NCBI RefSeq assembly: GCF_021389935.1
Contig: NZ_CP089979.1
Location: forward strand, 1,035,001-1,099,000
DNA length: 64,000 bases
Reading direction: 5' to 3'
From: Fulvivirga ligni
GTDB lineage: Bacteria; Bacteroidota; Bacteroidia; Cytophagales; Cyclobacteriaceae
The position numbers and the translations under genes were made by a program. Positions 17,148 through 25,855 of the stretch are shown in pieces. Every line of letters begins with the position of its first letter. The stretch's first letter is position 1. The notes under the pieces were generated by a model. It had not been told where the DNA came from and did no database searches. It saw nothing but the letters and a program-made list of their open reading frames with translations.

Positions 17148-18500
17148 TTACTTTTTAATGAATTTATAAGACTCACCATCAATCATTAAGAAAAAAACTC
17201 CTTTTGGTAGTGATGAGACATTAATATAATCTGATTCAACAGGAAGGTTATACTCTTCCCCTTTCATGTCTATTATGGTAATGAAGTGAGATTGTAGGTC
17301 TGCCCCTAAATAAAACTTGTCTGTAACTGGGTTAGGGTAAGGTTTCAGAGAGGTTGTTTTTAATTTACCGACTGATGTAATTAACTCATTAACATTGGGA
17401 GCTAAAAGTTCTGGTTCTTCCGTTTCTTGAGTATAAATTAAGATGGGCATATCCTTTACCAAAGAGTCAGACTCTAAATAATTGGTCGACCTCAAGACCA
17501 CAACGTAGGGATTCTCTCTAGCCATCATTTCATTTATTTGTATTTGAAGCGTGATTGTATCTGAATTTCTCTCTAAGGAAGCTGAGTTTAGGTCAGAAAA
17601 CACCTCGAACCCTGAATCTCCAGATTGAATTTTGGAAATAAATGAAATAGACTTACTGCTACCTGCTGGTATAATTAATGAATTATTTTCTCCTAGACCT
17701 GAATTTTCAATAGTGTTCAATTCCATTTTACCTTCTATATCTTCTAGTATAATTTGAAAGTCTCGAATCACATATCCGATAAGCTCATAGTTGTCTCCTA
17801 TCTTGGTCCATTGCGATGTTTTTAAAGCAAAATTATATTCGCCAATCATGTCATTAGCGGTGGTCTTCCAGGTAAATTGGCCAGTAAGAGGGTTAACAGA
17901 GACCTCATTTGGAATGAAATATCCTTCTGAAACCTGGTTGCGACCTTGTTGGCATGGAACCAGGTCGTACCTCAGTTTAATTTCAGATGGAGAAAGGTTT
18001 TTTGAGGCAAGGGAATAGTTTAAGGTGTCTCCAAGCTGGCCTTTGAATAATAAAGGAGCTAATGTTTTTGGTGCAGGACTAGCGATTAATTTATCAGATG
18101 GTAAAACGAGTAAAGATTCTATATAAAATAATTTATTTGCCGAATTGGGCAAGTTAACCACATTCTCATTGCGGTTAGGCTCTGAATAGTAGAGGAGGTA
18201 GTTGCCTGAAGCACAATAATTGTGATTTACCGAATATTTGGAATAAGATAAGCCATCTTTGATTTTAGTGCTGCTAATGGGTGGTAGTTGAATAGAAGTA
18301 CCGTCGCCAAAATGAAGAGTGCCTTCTCCAAAACTCACCTCCGAAGTATCGTCCATGTAGACGGTTATCGTAATATTATAAGTTTGTGTAGATTCATTTA
18401 ATAATTCATATGTTATTTCACCTGCCCTCAAGTGTGTGGCATATGAGGTGATGCTAGCCATCAGAATGACCAGTAATGATATAAGTGTATTTTTTATCAT
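17148..18500 (-). CDS. T9SS-exported surface protein with C-terminal sorting domain
   Basis: 450 residues. After the signal peptide the mature protein begins ATHLRAGEITYELLNESTQ, the opening seen in many Cytophagales gliding or surface proteins. The middle is Ig/cadherin-like beta repeats. The C terminus is a type A sorting domain for the type IX secretion system: PYPNPVTDKFYL, a hydrophobic strand FITIIDMKGEEY, then SSLPKGVFFLMIDGESYKFIKK. It should cross the outer membrane through the T9SS and be processed at the surface. Convergent with the UPF0316 gene. Confidence 0.85.
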   Translation of the reverse strand: MIKNTLISLLVILMASITSYATHLRAGEITYELLNESTQTYNITITVYMDDTSEVSFGEGTLHFGDGTSIQLPPISSTKIKDGLSYSKYSVNHNYCASGNYLLYYSEPNRNENVVNLPNSANKLFYIESLLVLPSDKLIASPAPKTLAPLLFKGQLGDTLNYSLASKNLSPSEIKLRYDLVPCQQGRNQVSEGYFIPNEVSVNPLTGQFTWKTTANDMIGEYNFALKTSQWTKIGDNYELIGYVIRDFQIILEDIEGKMELNTIENSGLGENNSLIIPAGSSKSISFISKIQSGDSGFEVFSDLNSASLERNSDTITLQIQINEMMARENPYVVVLRSTNYLESDSLVKDMPILIYTQETEEPELLAPNVNELITSVGKLKTTSLKPYPNPVTDKFYLGADLQSHFITIIDMKGEEYNLPVESDYINVSSLPKGVFFLMIDGESYKFIKK

Positions 18501-18539
18501 TATTATAATCTAAAAAATAAAATTACTCACATTATTTGA

Positions 18540-19427
18540 CTACTCAAAGCCTTTTAGGCCTTGTAATCCTCCCGTATGAATTGCCAATATCCTACTATTC
18601 TCTTCAAATAAATTTTTCGAAATCATATCAAAGAGGCCATACATCATCTTGCCTGTGTAGATAGGCTCTAACTGAATGTGGTAGTCTTTTTTAAAATCAT
18701 TAATGAAAGCCATTAATTCGGGTTTTACTTTCGCATAGCCTCCAAAATGATAGTCATTGATTATCTCCCAGTTTTGAAAATCGCATTGATAACCTGAAAG
18801 CAACTGCTTTACCTCATCAGTGAGGAAATTGCCTTTTAGTGAGGAGAAGCCTATAATTTTTGCATTACCCTTCATGCCTGCAATAATGCCTGAAATGGTG
18901 CCGCCGGTACCTACAGCAGAGCATACTATATCAAATGATTTCACCTGATCATCAATAATTTCTTCACAACCTTGTATAGCAAGATTATTGGTGCCTCCTT
19001 CAGGTACCAGGAAAAATTCGCCGAACTGATCACGCAGCCTCTGAATAACATCAGCCTCTTTTTTTAACCGGTAGGTGCTTCTGTCCATGTAGGAAAGCTG
19101 CATGCCTTGTTCTTGAGCAAAGCTTAAGGTATGATTAAGAGGCAAATGTTCTTCTCCTCTAATGATGCCTATAGATTTAAACCCTGCTTCTTTTGCGGCA
19201 GCTGCAGTGGCATAAATATGGTTAGAATAAGCACCTCCGAAAGTGAGCAGGGTGTGATGTCCTTGTTTTTTGGCTTCTTCCAGATTGTACTTGAGCTTTC
19301 TCCACTTATTACCAGAAACATGAGGGTGTATTAGGTCCTCTCTTTTTATAAATAGTTGGACCTTCTTTTGGGTTAGAAAATCACTTTTAAGTTCTTGTAT
19401 TTCAGGCTTCTGGTAAATTTTAAGCAT
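18540..19427 (-). CDS. PLP-dependent D-cysteine desulfhydrase / ACC deaminase family
   Basis: 295 residues, fold-type II PLP enzyme. The PLP lysine is in HVSGNKWRKLKYN, followed by FGGAYSNHIYATAAAAKEAGF (substrate carboxylate site) and the phosphate-binding CSAVGTGGTISGIIAGM. Members deaminate ACC or eliminate sulfide from D-Cys; the two cannot be told apart here. The start is the ATG at 19427, which overlaps the stop of the M20 gene as TAATG, so translation is probably coupled. An earlier in-frame ATG at 19448 would lie inside the upstream gene. Confidence 0.85.
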   Translation of the reverse strand: MLKIYQKPEIQELKSDFLTQKKVQLFIKREDLIHPHVSGNKWRKLKYNLEEAKKQGHHTLLTFGGAYSNHIYATAAAAKEAGFKSIGIIRGEEHLPLNHTLSFAQEQGMQLSYMDRSTYRLKKEADVIQRLRDQFGEFFLVPEGGTNNLAIQGCEEIIDDQVKSFDIVCSAVGTGGTISGIIAGMKGNAKIIGFSSLKGNFLTDEVKQLLSGYQCDFQNWEIINDYHFGGYAKVKPELMAFINDFKKDYHIQLEPIYTGKMMYGLFDMISKNLFEENSRILAIHTGGLQGLKGFE

Positions 19428-20728
19428 TATTTTTTCTGCTCCATGCAATCTATAGTGAGGTTTAGCATGGCTTTCACACCAGTGATTAGCCCGGCCTCAT
19501 CAATATAGAAATCTGGTGTATGATGTCCGCCCAAAGTTATTTCCTGCTTTTTAGAATTCAATGGCTGACCACCCAGGAAAAAGTATAATCCAGGTATTTT
19601 TTCTTGAAAGAATGAGAAGTCCTCTGCTCCTGTTACGGCATCAATCAGCTGCACATTTTCTTTTCCAGCTGCCTTTTCCAGGCTAGGCACCATCTTGTCG
19701 GTCAGTGCTGGATCATTGTAGGTAACGGGCACCATCTTTTGGATATGTACTTCAGCAGTGGCTCCGGCACTTTCGGCAATTTTGGTAGCAGTAAGAATTA
19801 TCTTTTTGTGAATCAAAGCCTGCATGGCGGTGTCCAAGGTTCTTATGGTACCTGTCATTTCTACTTCCTCGGGCACAATATTAAACCTTACTCCTCCATT
19901 TATTTTACCCACAGTAATTACAGCGGCTTCTTTGGTAAGCATAGTTTGTCGGCTAATAATGGTTTGAAGGCCATTGATGATTTGGGCTGAAACCACCACA
20001 GGATCTACACCATTCCATGGAGATGAACCGTGTGTTTGTTGTCCTTTTACTTTAATAGTGAACCTATCTGATGCAGCCATGGCGCCTCCTGGTTTATAAT
20101 TTATTTTGCCAATAGGCGTGCCAGCGCTGATATGCAACCCAAAAATCACTTCTGGTGCAGGGTTTTGTAGTACTCCTTCTTTTACCATCAGGTCAGCCCC
20201 ACCTTCTTCACCTGGAGGCGCTCCCTCTTCGGCAGGTTGGAAAATGAATTTAACGGTTCCTGGCAGGTCAGATTTTATGCTGGTCAGCACCTCAGCTACC
20301 GCCATCAATATGGCAATGTGCGTATCATGACCGCAAGCATGCATTACGCCGGTTTTTACACCACCATATTCTGTTGTTACTTTTGATGCAAAGGGAACAT
20401 CTGTTCTTTCGGTTACCGGAAGGGCATCAATATCTGCTCTTAACGCTACTACAGGGCCGGGTTTTCCTCCTTTTAAAATACCAACTACTCCAGTTTTAGC
20501 TACACCTGTTTCTACTTTCAGGCCTAGAGATTTTAAGTGTTCAGCAATCTTCTTGGCGGTTTCAAACTCACGGTTAGAAAGCTCCGGGTGTTCATGAAAA
20601 TAGCGACGCCATTCGATAACTTTATCTTCTATTTTTATAGCCTTCTCAGTGGCTTTTTTAGATAAATTAGATTGTGAATACGCATAAGAAAACAGGATAC
20701 AAAGCAAACAGGTAAGGTAGGTTCTCAT
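19427..20728 (-). CDS. M20 family amidohydrolase, exported
   Basis: 433 residues with an N-terminal signal peptide (about 1-18, ending YAYSQ). It is a di-metal amidohydrolase of the IAA-amino acid/hippurate hydrolase group: HEHPELSNREFETA, the metal ligands in VMHACGHDTHIAILM, FQPAEEGAPPGEEGGADLMV, and the dimerisation domain around QTHGSSPWNGVDPVV; the last ligand is in GGHHTPDFYIDEAG. It removes acyl groups from amino acids. Export is unusual for bacterial M20 enzymes but common in Bacteroidota. The PLP enzyme downstream is translationally coupled, so a D-amino acid or acylated cysteine substrate is possible (inference). Confidence 0.9.
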   Translation of the reverse strand: MRTYLTCLLCILFSYAYSQSNLSKKATEKAIKIEDKVIEWRRYFHEHPELSNREFETAKKIAEHLKSLGLKVETGVAKTGVVGILKGGKPGPVVALRADIDALPVTERTDVPFASKVTTEYGGVKTGVMHACGHDTHIAILMAVAEVLTSIKSDLPGTVKFIFQPAEEGAPPGEEGGADLMVKEGVLQNPAPEVIFGLHISAGTPIGKINYKPGGAMAASDRFTIKVKGQQTHGSSPWNGVDPVVVSAQIINGLQTIISRQTMLTKEAAVITVGKINGGVRFNIVPEEVEMTGTIRTLDTAMQALIHKKIILTATKIAESAGATAEVHIQKMVPVTYNDPALTDKMVPSLEKAAGKENVQLIDAVTGAEDFSFFQEKIPGLYFFLGGQPLNSKKQEITLGGHHTPDFYIDEAGLITGVKAMLNLTIDCMEQKK

Positions 20729-20792
20729 TAATATTTAGATTGATTCGTTTCAATATAAATATTAACCGCCTATCGTTTAAGTAATTACCAGA

Positions 20793-21929
20793 TTAATTGT
20801 TGGCAGATTGCTTTAAGCTGGATAATGACAAGTTAATTTCCCCGCCGGCTGACTTAATAAAGAGTTCACCTGGGTAATTGCTCTTGTCGCCTATTTCACC
20901 TGTAATCCTAACGTCTCTTTTCTTTTCGTCCAGATAATCTGTTTTAGTCTTGGCATTTTCTTTTGGTAGCCTTATGTCTTCTTCCCTTCCAGTAATGTCA
21001 ATCTTTAAGTAGCTGTTAGGGTAAAATGCCAGGTTAATGTCTGTATATCTGCTTTCTACATTTATTTTATTGAAGCTAAAGGGTATACTTTTAATCGACA
21101 TATACCCATAAGTCAGGTTTAAGTCTGCTGTTTTTTGAAGTTCTTCTATTTCTATCTCTGAGAATGTTGACTTACCCTTGATGCTATTGAGATTCTGAAA
21201 AACAAGTTTCCTATCACTTCTAGAGTCTATAATAATATTTTCTGCCTCTTCAATGATCAGAGCTGATGAGCTACTTTGTAAGTCTACCTGTCCTAACTTC
21301 TTAATTTCACCCTCTACAGATTTTAAAGTAAGTCTGCCCTTCTTAAACTCTTTAATGCGAATATCTCCATACCCAATATCTATTTGTGAGTACGCATTAA
21401 TTCGGTTAGCTCGAAGGTTCCCATGCATAATTTTGATGTCGCACTGGCCTGAGAGCTCTTGTAAATAGACATCTCCAAATTTATTATCAAGCTCCAAATG
21501 CATGGTGGCAGGCATGAAAATTTCGTAGTCTATTTCCAGCTTGTTCTTACTCAAAATGGTTTTAGAATAGTCATTAATGTTATTCCATACTTCTTTGAAG
21601 AAGCCTGATTTTCTATCTAGCAATGTTTCCATGGTAAGGTATTGACCAGTCTTATTGAAGTCAATGTCTACCCTATCTAGCATTTTTTGAGCATCTTCCT
21701 CGTCTTTTCCAAAGCCGGTAATGGTAATATTCACCTGCACCGAATCTTTTTCCCAGGTGCTGATCACCACTTGGCCGTATTTATTAAAGACTTCTAAATA
21801 GCCATTGGCAGGCATATCATAGGCTTTTTGAATTTTTTTAGTGCTCTTATGATCGGTGCCACTATTAGCCTTGGCCACAAAACTTATGCACAGTAAAAGT
21901 GCCAGGCAATTAAATATTAATTTCATCAT
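20793..21929 (-). CDS. exported beta-helix-like protein, DUF4097-type
   Basis: 378 residues with a signal peptide (about 1-21). The body is a ladder of short beta strands with alternating hydrophobics (for example GYLEVFNKYGQVVIST, ELDNKFGDVYLQEL, QIDIGYGDIRIKEF, LTYGYMSIKSI), typical of the DUF4097/adhesin-head fold. Its role is unknown. Start is one of two adjacent ATG codons at 21929/21926. It overlaps the upstream gene by 20 bases and forms the last member of a sigma factor/membrane protein/adhesin-like unit. Confidence 0.7.
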   Translation of the reverse strand: MMKLIFNCLALLLCISFVAKANSGTDHKSTKKIQKAYDMPANGYLEVFNKYGQVVISTWEKDSVQVNITITGFGKDEEDAQKMLDRVDIDFNKTGQYLTMETLLDRKSGFFKEVWNNINDYSKTILSKNKLEIDYEIFMPATMHLELDNKFGDVYLQELSGQCDIKIMHGNLRANRINAYSQIDIGYGDIRIKEFKKGRLTLKSVEGEIKKLGQVDLQSSSSALIIEEAENIIIDSRSDRKLVFQNLNSIKGKSTFSEIEIEELQKTADLNLTYGYMSIKSIPFSFNKINVESRYTDINLAFYPNSYLKIDITGREEDIRLPKENAKTKTDYLDEKKRDVRITGEIGDKSNYPGELFIKSAGGEINLSLSSLKQSANN

Positions 21930-22443
21930 CAGTGGTTCCTTCTTTATGTTTCCTTATCTCACTAATTATCTGCTCCAATATTTGCAATTTAATTCTGTAG
22001 TTGGTGATCATAGCGTCTATAACCTCCTCATTATCAGCGTTATCTTTTAGGTCATTCTTCAGCTCAGAGTAGGCACTATCCAGTACGGATAGGTTTTGCA
22101 TTACTTCCTGATCTACGCCGGTATCGCTCGCTTTTATATATTGTAACTTTTCGGCCACCTGTTGAGAGTAAAAGTATTCGGTTTCTGCCAGTTCAGGAGA
22201 TATTTCATGAAGTGCGAAACCATCCCTCGCTTCCTCAGTTTCAGTAGATATGCTCCAGACCAGAAAGCCAAGTCCTACTGCCACAATTACAGCAGCAGCT
22301 ATTTTACCAATTACATGCCAAGGGTCTATTTTTCTGGTATTCAGGCCTTTGTCTATACCGTCCCACATCTGATCAAAATCTGTTTTATAGATTTCGAATT
22401 CCTCCCTCCTGTTTTGGACAGTTTCTTTTAAATGATCTTTCAT
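21910..22443 (-). CDS. putative anti-sigma factor, single-pass membrane protein
   Basis: 177 residues. A charged cytoplasmic segment (about 1-42, with REEFEIYKTDFDQMWDGI), one membrane helix (about 47-66, IGKIAAAVIVAVGLGFLVWSI), then a helical, Glu/Asp-rich periplasmic part. No zinc-binding ZAS motif is visible. The assignment rests on topology and on position directly between an ECF sigma gene (2 bases away) and an exported protein gene (20-base overlap). Confidence 0.65.
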   Translation of the reverse strand: MKDHLKETVQNRREEFEIYKTDFDQMWDGIDKGLNTRKIDPWHVIGKIAAAVIVAVGLGFLVWSISTETEEARDGFALHEISPELAETEYFYSQQVAEKLQYIKASDTGVDQEVMQNLSVLDSAYSELKNDLKDNADNEEVIDAMITNYRIKLQILEQIISEIRKHKEGTTDDEINI

Positions 22444-22445
22444 AT

Positions 22446-22991
22446 TCAGGTATTTACGTCCAATAATTTTCTGATCTTACTCTTGGCTTTGCTATACTGA
22501 GCTTTAGAAGCTGATTCACTAATGCCTAAAATCTGCCCTATCTCTTTATGATCGTAGCCCTCAAAAAGGTAAAGGTTTAACACTGTTCTGCACCCTTCGG
22601 ATATGTTATCAATCGCTTGAAGTACCTTTCTTGCTTCCAGGTCACAATAATCCATCTCTTCAGAAGGCTGTTCTTCAAAGTCATGATGCTCCTCTAACTC
22701 TGTAGTGAGCAATCTCTTTTTCTTAATGGCATTCAGGCAGTGGTTAATCACTATTCTTTTAAGCCAGGCACCAAAAGTAATCTCATTTTTTAATGTGTGG
22801 ATAGATGAAAAGGCTGTGATGAATGCATCTTGCAATACATCTTTGGCTTCTTCTTCGCCACCCATCATACGCCTACAGATATTATACATAGCACCAACAT
22901 AGAGCTTATAGAGCTCATTTTGGGCTTGTCTATCTCCGCGCTGGCATCTTTCTACCAGATAAATATGTATAGTCTTCTGTTCGGGAGCCAC
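22446..22991 (-). CDS. ECF-type RNA polymerase sigma factor
   Basis: 181 residues. Region 2 covers about 10-85 (RGDRQAQNELYKLYVGAMYNICRRM, KDVLQDAFITAFSSI) and region 4 about 120-170 with GYDHKEIGQILGISESASKAQYSKAKSKIR as the helix-turn-helix. The start is a GTG at 22991, immediately preceded by an in-frame TAA; no suitable ATG exists before region 2. It heads a three-gene unit with a putative membrane anti-sigma and an exported protein, so it probably senses the envelope. Divergent from the next gene. Confidence 0.88.
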   Translation of the reverse strand: MAPEQKTIHIYLVERCQRGDRQAQNELYKLYVGAMYNICRRMMGGEEEAKDVLQDAFITAFSSIHTLKNEITFGAWLKRIVINHCLNAIKKKRLLTTELEEHHDFEEQPSEEMDYCDLEARKVLQAIDNISEGCRTVLNLYLFEGYDHKEIGQILGISESASKAQYSKAKSKIRKLLDVNT

Positions 22992-23083
22992 TTAAGTGTT
23001 TCGTTACTGGAATGACAAGGCAAGTATGGGCAGGTTTCCAATTTTCTGAAAAACATTTTAGATATCCCATCGTTGTTCCTCGT

Positions 23084-23707
23084 ATGATTATACGAAACAG
23101 GTCAAAAAAATCTATCAAATTTAATGGAAGGACACTATGCCTGTTATTCGGTTTCATATGCCTTGGAGCTTCATTAAAAGCTCAGCAAATTACTTATAAG
23201 CTAGAATGGCGAGGCGACTCCATTGGCTACATGACAGCTAAAAAGGTAGTGCAGGGCAATGTCACTAACTACGAAATAGAAAGTAAAACCAAAATAAGGA
23301 TGCTACTAAGTTTCGAGCATTCTTCTTTATATAAAGCTAAATACACTAATAATTTTTTAGAGTCTTCATTCTGCAAAAATGTGGTTAATGACAAAACCAA
23401 GGCAGAAACCAAGGTGACTTTAAGAAATGGTATCTATGAAATTGAGTGTTTAGATGAAGACGATAAAACTCTTCAGGAAAAAATATCAGAGAGCATAGTA
23501 GGCTTATATTTCAATGAGCCGACAGGAAATAGGCTTTTTTCAGAGAATTATGGAGGCTATTGTGATCTGCGAAAACTGAGCAATCATAGCTATGAGCTGG
23601 TAAAACCAGATGACAATACTAATATATATTACTTCGAGAATGGGCTTTGTGTCGGAGCGACATTTAATTTAAGTCTTGCTACCATCAAGGTGACCAAAGT
23701 CAATTAA
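23084..23707 (+). CDS. hypothetical exported protein, possibly DUF6134
   Basis: 207 residues from the ATG at 23084, which gives a signal peptide after a basic start (MIIRNRSKKS ... GASLKAQ). The body is beta-rich: QITYKLEWRGDSIGYMTAKK, then a long set of strands ending TFNLSLATIKVTKVN. The GDSIGYM pattern recalls DUF6134 proteins of Bacteroidota, of unknown function; I am not certain. Upstream in-frame sequence to 23012 would overlap the ECF gene's promoter and is not used. Confidence 0.6.
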   Translation: MIIRNRSKKSIKFNGRTLCLLFGFICLGASLKAQQITYKLEWRGDSIGYMTAKKVVQGNVTNYEIESKTKIRMLLSFEHSSLYKAKYTNNFLESSFCKNVVNDKTKAETKVTLRNGIYEIECLDEDDKTLQEKISESIVGLYFNEPTGNRLFSENYGGYCDLRKLSNHSYELVKPDDNTNIYYFENGLCVGATFNLSLATIKVTKVN

Positions 23708-23781
23708 ATTTCTACTATAATTTCTTAAATAGAAACATTTTATCGGGTAACTTAGCCTTTTTACTTTAACCACCTACCCCT

Positions 23782-24708
23782 ATGGAGAAAGAAATTTTCA
23801 CCCTAGATAAACTTGATTCCTTACATCTACCAAACATCATTGTATGGGCAGCTCCTGTGATGATCTCCTTGGTGGCGCTGGAATGGTTTATCAGCTTTAG
23901 GCAAAAGAAAGATTATTACGACTCTAAAGACACTTTATCTGCTACATTTATCGGACTAGTAAACGTAGCTATGAGTGCGGGGTTAAAAGTACTGACCTTT
24001 GGTATCATTTTATTTTTCTACAATTTGGTGCCGTGGTCTATTCCTCCTACATGGTGGTCTTATGTGCTGTGCTTAATATGGATTGATTTCTGGAGATACT
24101 GGGCTCATAGAGTAGGACATGAGAATCGTTTTTGGTGGGCTACGCATGTTACTCATCATAATTCAGAGAAATATAATTGGTCTGTTTCTTTCCGTTTAAG
24201 CTGGACCCAACATATTAAAGTTATTTTCTTTATTCCTGTGGCACTTACAGGTTTTCATCCGGTAGTTTTCTTTATCTGCCATCAGATAGAGGTGCTATAT
24301 CAGTTTTGGATTCATACCGAATACATTCATAAGTTGCCTCGTCCTATTGAGTATATCTTCACCACACCATCTCACCACAGAGTGCACCATGCCAGTGATG
24401 AGAAATATTTGGACAAAAACTATGGTTCTACTTTCATCATATGGGATAGAATTTTTGGCACCTTTCATCCAGAAGAGGAAAGACCTACTTATGGTTTAAC
24501 GGAGCCAGTGAAGACTTATAATCCTGTTACGCTAAACTTCCATGAGTGGAAAGATATTTATCATGACGTGAAAAAAAGTAAGTCGTTTAAAGAGGCTTAT
24601 TTTATGATGTTTGGTAGTCCGGCAAAAATTGCCGCTCATAAAAAGGCTCTTTTAATGAAGCAGCAGGAAGAGGCTGTGGAGGCACGAAAGACACAGCACG
24701 CCGCTTAA
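23782..24708 (+). CDS. sterol desaturase / fatty acid hydroxylase family protein
   Basis: 308-residue integral membrane di-iron enzyme. The three His clusters are present: HRVGH (about residue 109), HVTHHN (about 120-125), and HHRVHH (about 198-203). Membrane helices occupy about 17-35, 55-95 and 145-170. Members hydroxylate or desaturate lipids; the substrate is open (hydroxy fatty acids of sphingolipids or carotenoids are candidates in Bacteroidota). It is followed by a VOC protein 29 bases downstream. Confidence 0.88.
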   Translation: MEKEIFTLDKLDSLHLPNIIVWAAPVMISLVALEWFISFRQKKDYYDSKDTLSATFIGLVNVAMSAGLKVLTFGIILFFYNLVPWSIPPTWWSYVLCLIWIDFWRYWAHRVGHENRFWWATHVTHHNSEKYNWSVSFRLSWTQHIKVIFFIPVALTGFHPVVFFICHQIEVLYQFWIHTEYIHKLPRPIEYIFTTPSHHRVHHASDEKYLDKNYGSTFIIWDRIFGTFHPEEERPTYGLTEPVKTYNPVTLNFHEWKDIYHDVKKSKSFKEAYFMMFGSPAKIAAHKKALLMKQQEEAVEARKTQHAA

Positions 24709-24737
24709 TTATATTTGATTACATTTTTGATTTATCT

Positions 24738-25157
24738 ATGAAAGTACCTCCTTTTCACCTGGCTTTTCCTGTTTCTGACCTTGAAGAAACCAGGAAATTT
24801 TATACTGAAATTCTAGGCTGTAGTACAGGAAGAAGTTCTGATCATTGGATAGATTTTAATATGTATGGCCACCAGGTAGTAGCTCACCTTAAGCCTGAAG
24901 AGGCGGGTAGTGCTACTACTAATGAGGTGGATGGCGATAACGTGCCGGTGAAGCACTTTGGTGTTATTCTGCCTTGGGAAGACTGGGAAAAACTGGCTGA
25001 TCAGCTCAAAGCCGCTGGTATAAAATTTATCATAGAGCCACATATTCGCTTTAAAGGACAGGTTGGAGAGCAAGCCACTATGTTCTTTTTAGATCCCAGT
25101 GGAAATGCTCTCGAGTTCAAGTCATTTAAAGATGAAAGCCAGATTTTCGCCTTTTAA
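24738..25157 (+). CDS. VOC family (glyoxalase/dioxygenase-like) protein
   Basis: 139 residues, two beta-alpha-beta-beta-beta units. Start [23 protein letters not shown] with the first metal-site His; central [19 protein letters not shown]; end [20 protein letters not shown] with the Glu ligand. The fold includes glyoxalases, dioxygenases and resistance proteins; this variant with FHLAF and [10 protein letters not shown] is usually left unassigned. Probably cotranscribed with the hydroxylase gene. Convergent with the ABC gene, 2 bases apart. Confidence 0.85.
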   Translation: MKVPPFHLAFPVSDLEETRKFYTEILGCSTGRSSDHWIDFNMYGHQVVAHLKPEEAGSATTNEVDGDNVPVKHFGVILPWEDWEKLADQLKAAGIKFIIEPHIRFKGQVGEQATMFFLDPSGNALEFKSFKDESQIFAF

Positions 25158-25159
25158 TC

Positions 25160-25855
25160 TTATTGCTGAAAATACTCCTGCAGCTCTTGTAAAGTAGTAG
25201 GTGTGGTAACGATATCTTTTATCACTTCACCTTTTTCCAGAAGAATTATTCTATCACATACCTCAGTAACGTGTGTCAGGTCATGGCTGGAAATGAGGTA
25301 GGTAACGGCGTTTTCAGTTTTATAATCAATCAGTAATTTTTTCAGCTTTATTTGCGTACTTGGGTCCAGGTTAGCAAAAGGCTCATCCAGAATTATGATC
25401 TCAGGGTGGCCTAGAAAGGCTGCTGCAATACCCACTTTCTTCTGATTTCCTTTAGAAAGGTCTCTGATGTATTTCTTCTGATTTCTAATTTCTCCATTAA
25501 ATATATGATCGAATCGCTGAAGAGAGAGTTCTATATCGGCGGGTGACAACTTGTAGAGTCCACCTACAAACTGAAAATACTCATCAGGAGTAAGGAAGTT
25601 GATCAGAAAGCCTTCGTCCAGAAAGGAACCTGTAAATGTCTTCCACTCATCTCTGCCTTTTACGGGCACATCTTTTAATATTACCTCGCCTTCATTGGCC
25701 AAAATGAGATCTAAAAGCACCCTGAACATAGTGGTTTTCCCGGCTCCATTGTTACCCACTACGCCAACGCTTGAGTTGGTGTTTATTTCAATATGAGGTA
25801 GGTTCAGTACGGGTGTTCCGTTATATACTTTTTTTATATCTTTTATTTCAATCAT
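25160..25855 (-). CDS. ABC transporter ATP-binding protein
   Basis: 231 residues. Walker A is GNNGAGKTT, Q-loop in the stretch around GSFLDEGFLINFLTPDEYF, signature RDLSKGNQKKVGIAAAFLG (degenerate LSKGN instead of LSGGQ), Walker B IIILDEPFANLDP and H-loop SSHD. The subgroup is like NatA/CcmA-type exporters. Its ATG overlaps the permease stop as TAATG, so both subunits are made together. Confidence 0.92.
   Translation of the reverse strand: MIEIKDIKKVYNGTPVLNLPHIEINTNSSVGVVGNNGAGKTTMFRVLLDLILANEGEVILKDVPVKGRDEWKTFTGSFLDEGFLINFLTPDEYFQFVGGLYKLSPADIELSLQRFDHIFNGEIRNQKKYIRDLSKGNQKKVGIAAAFLGHPEIIILDEPFANLDPSTQIKLKKLLIDYKTENAVTYLISSHDLTHVTEVCDRIILLEKGEVIKDIVTTPTTLQELQEYFQQ

Noticed and set aside
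23080-23095. Palindrome TCGTAT-GATT-ATACGA at the start codon of the gene at 23084
   Set aside because: Short 6-base arms that coincide with coding sequence; likely chance in AT-rich DNA.
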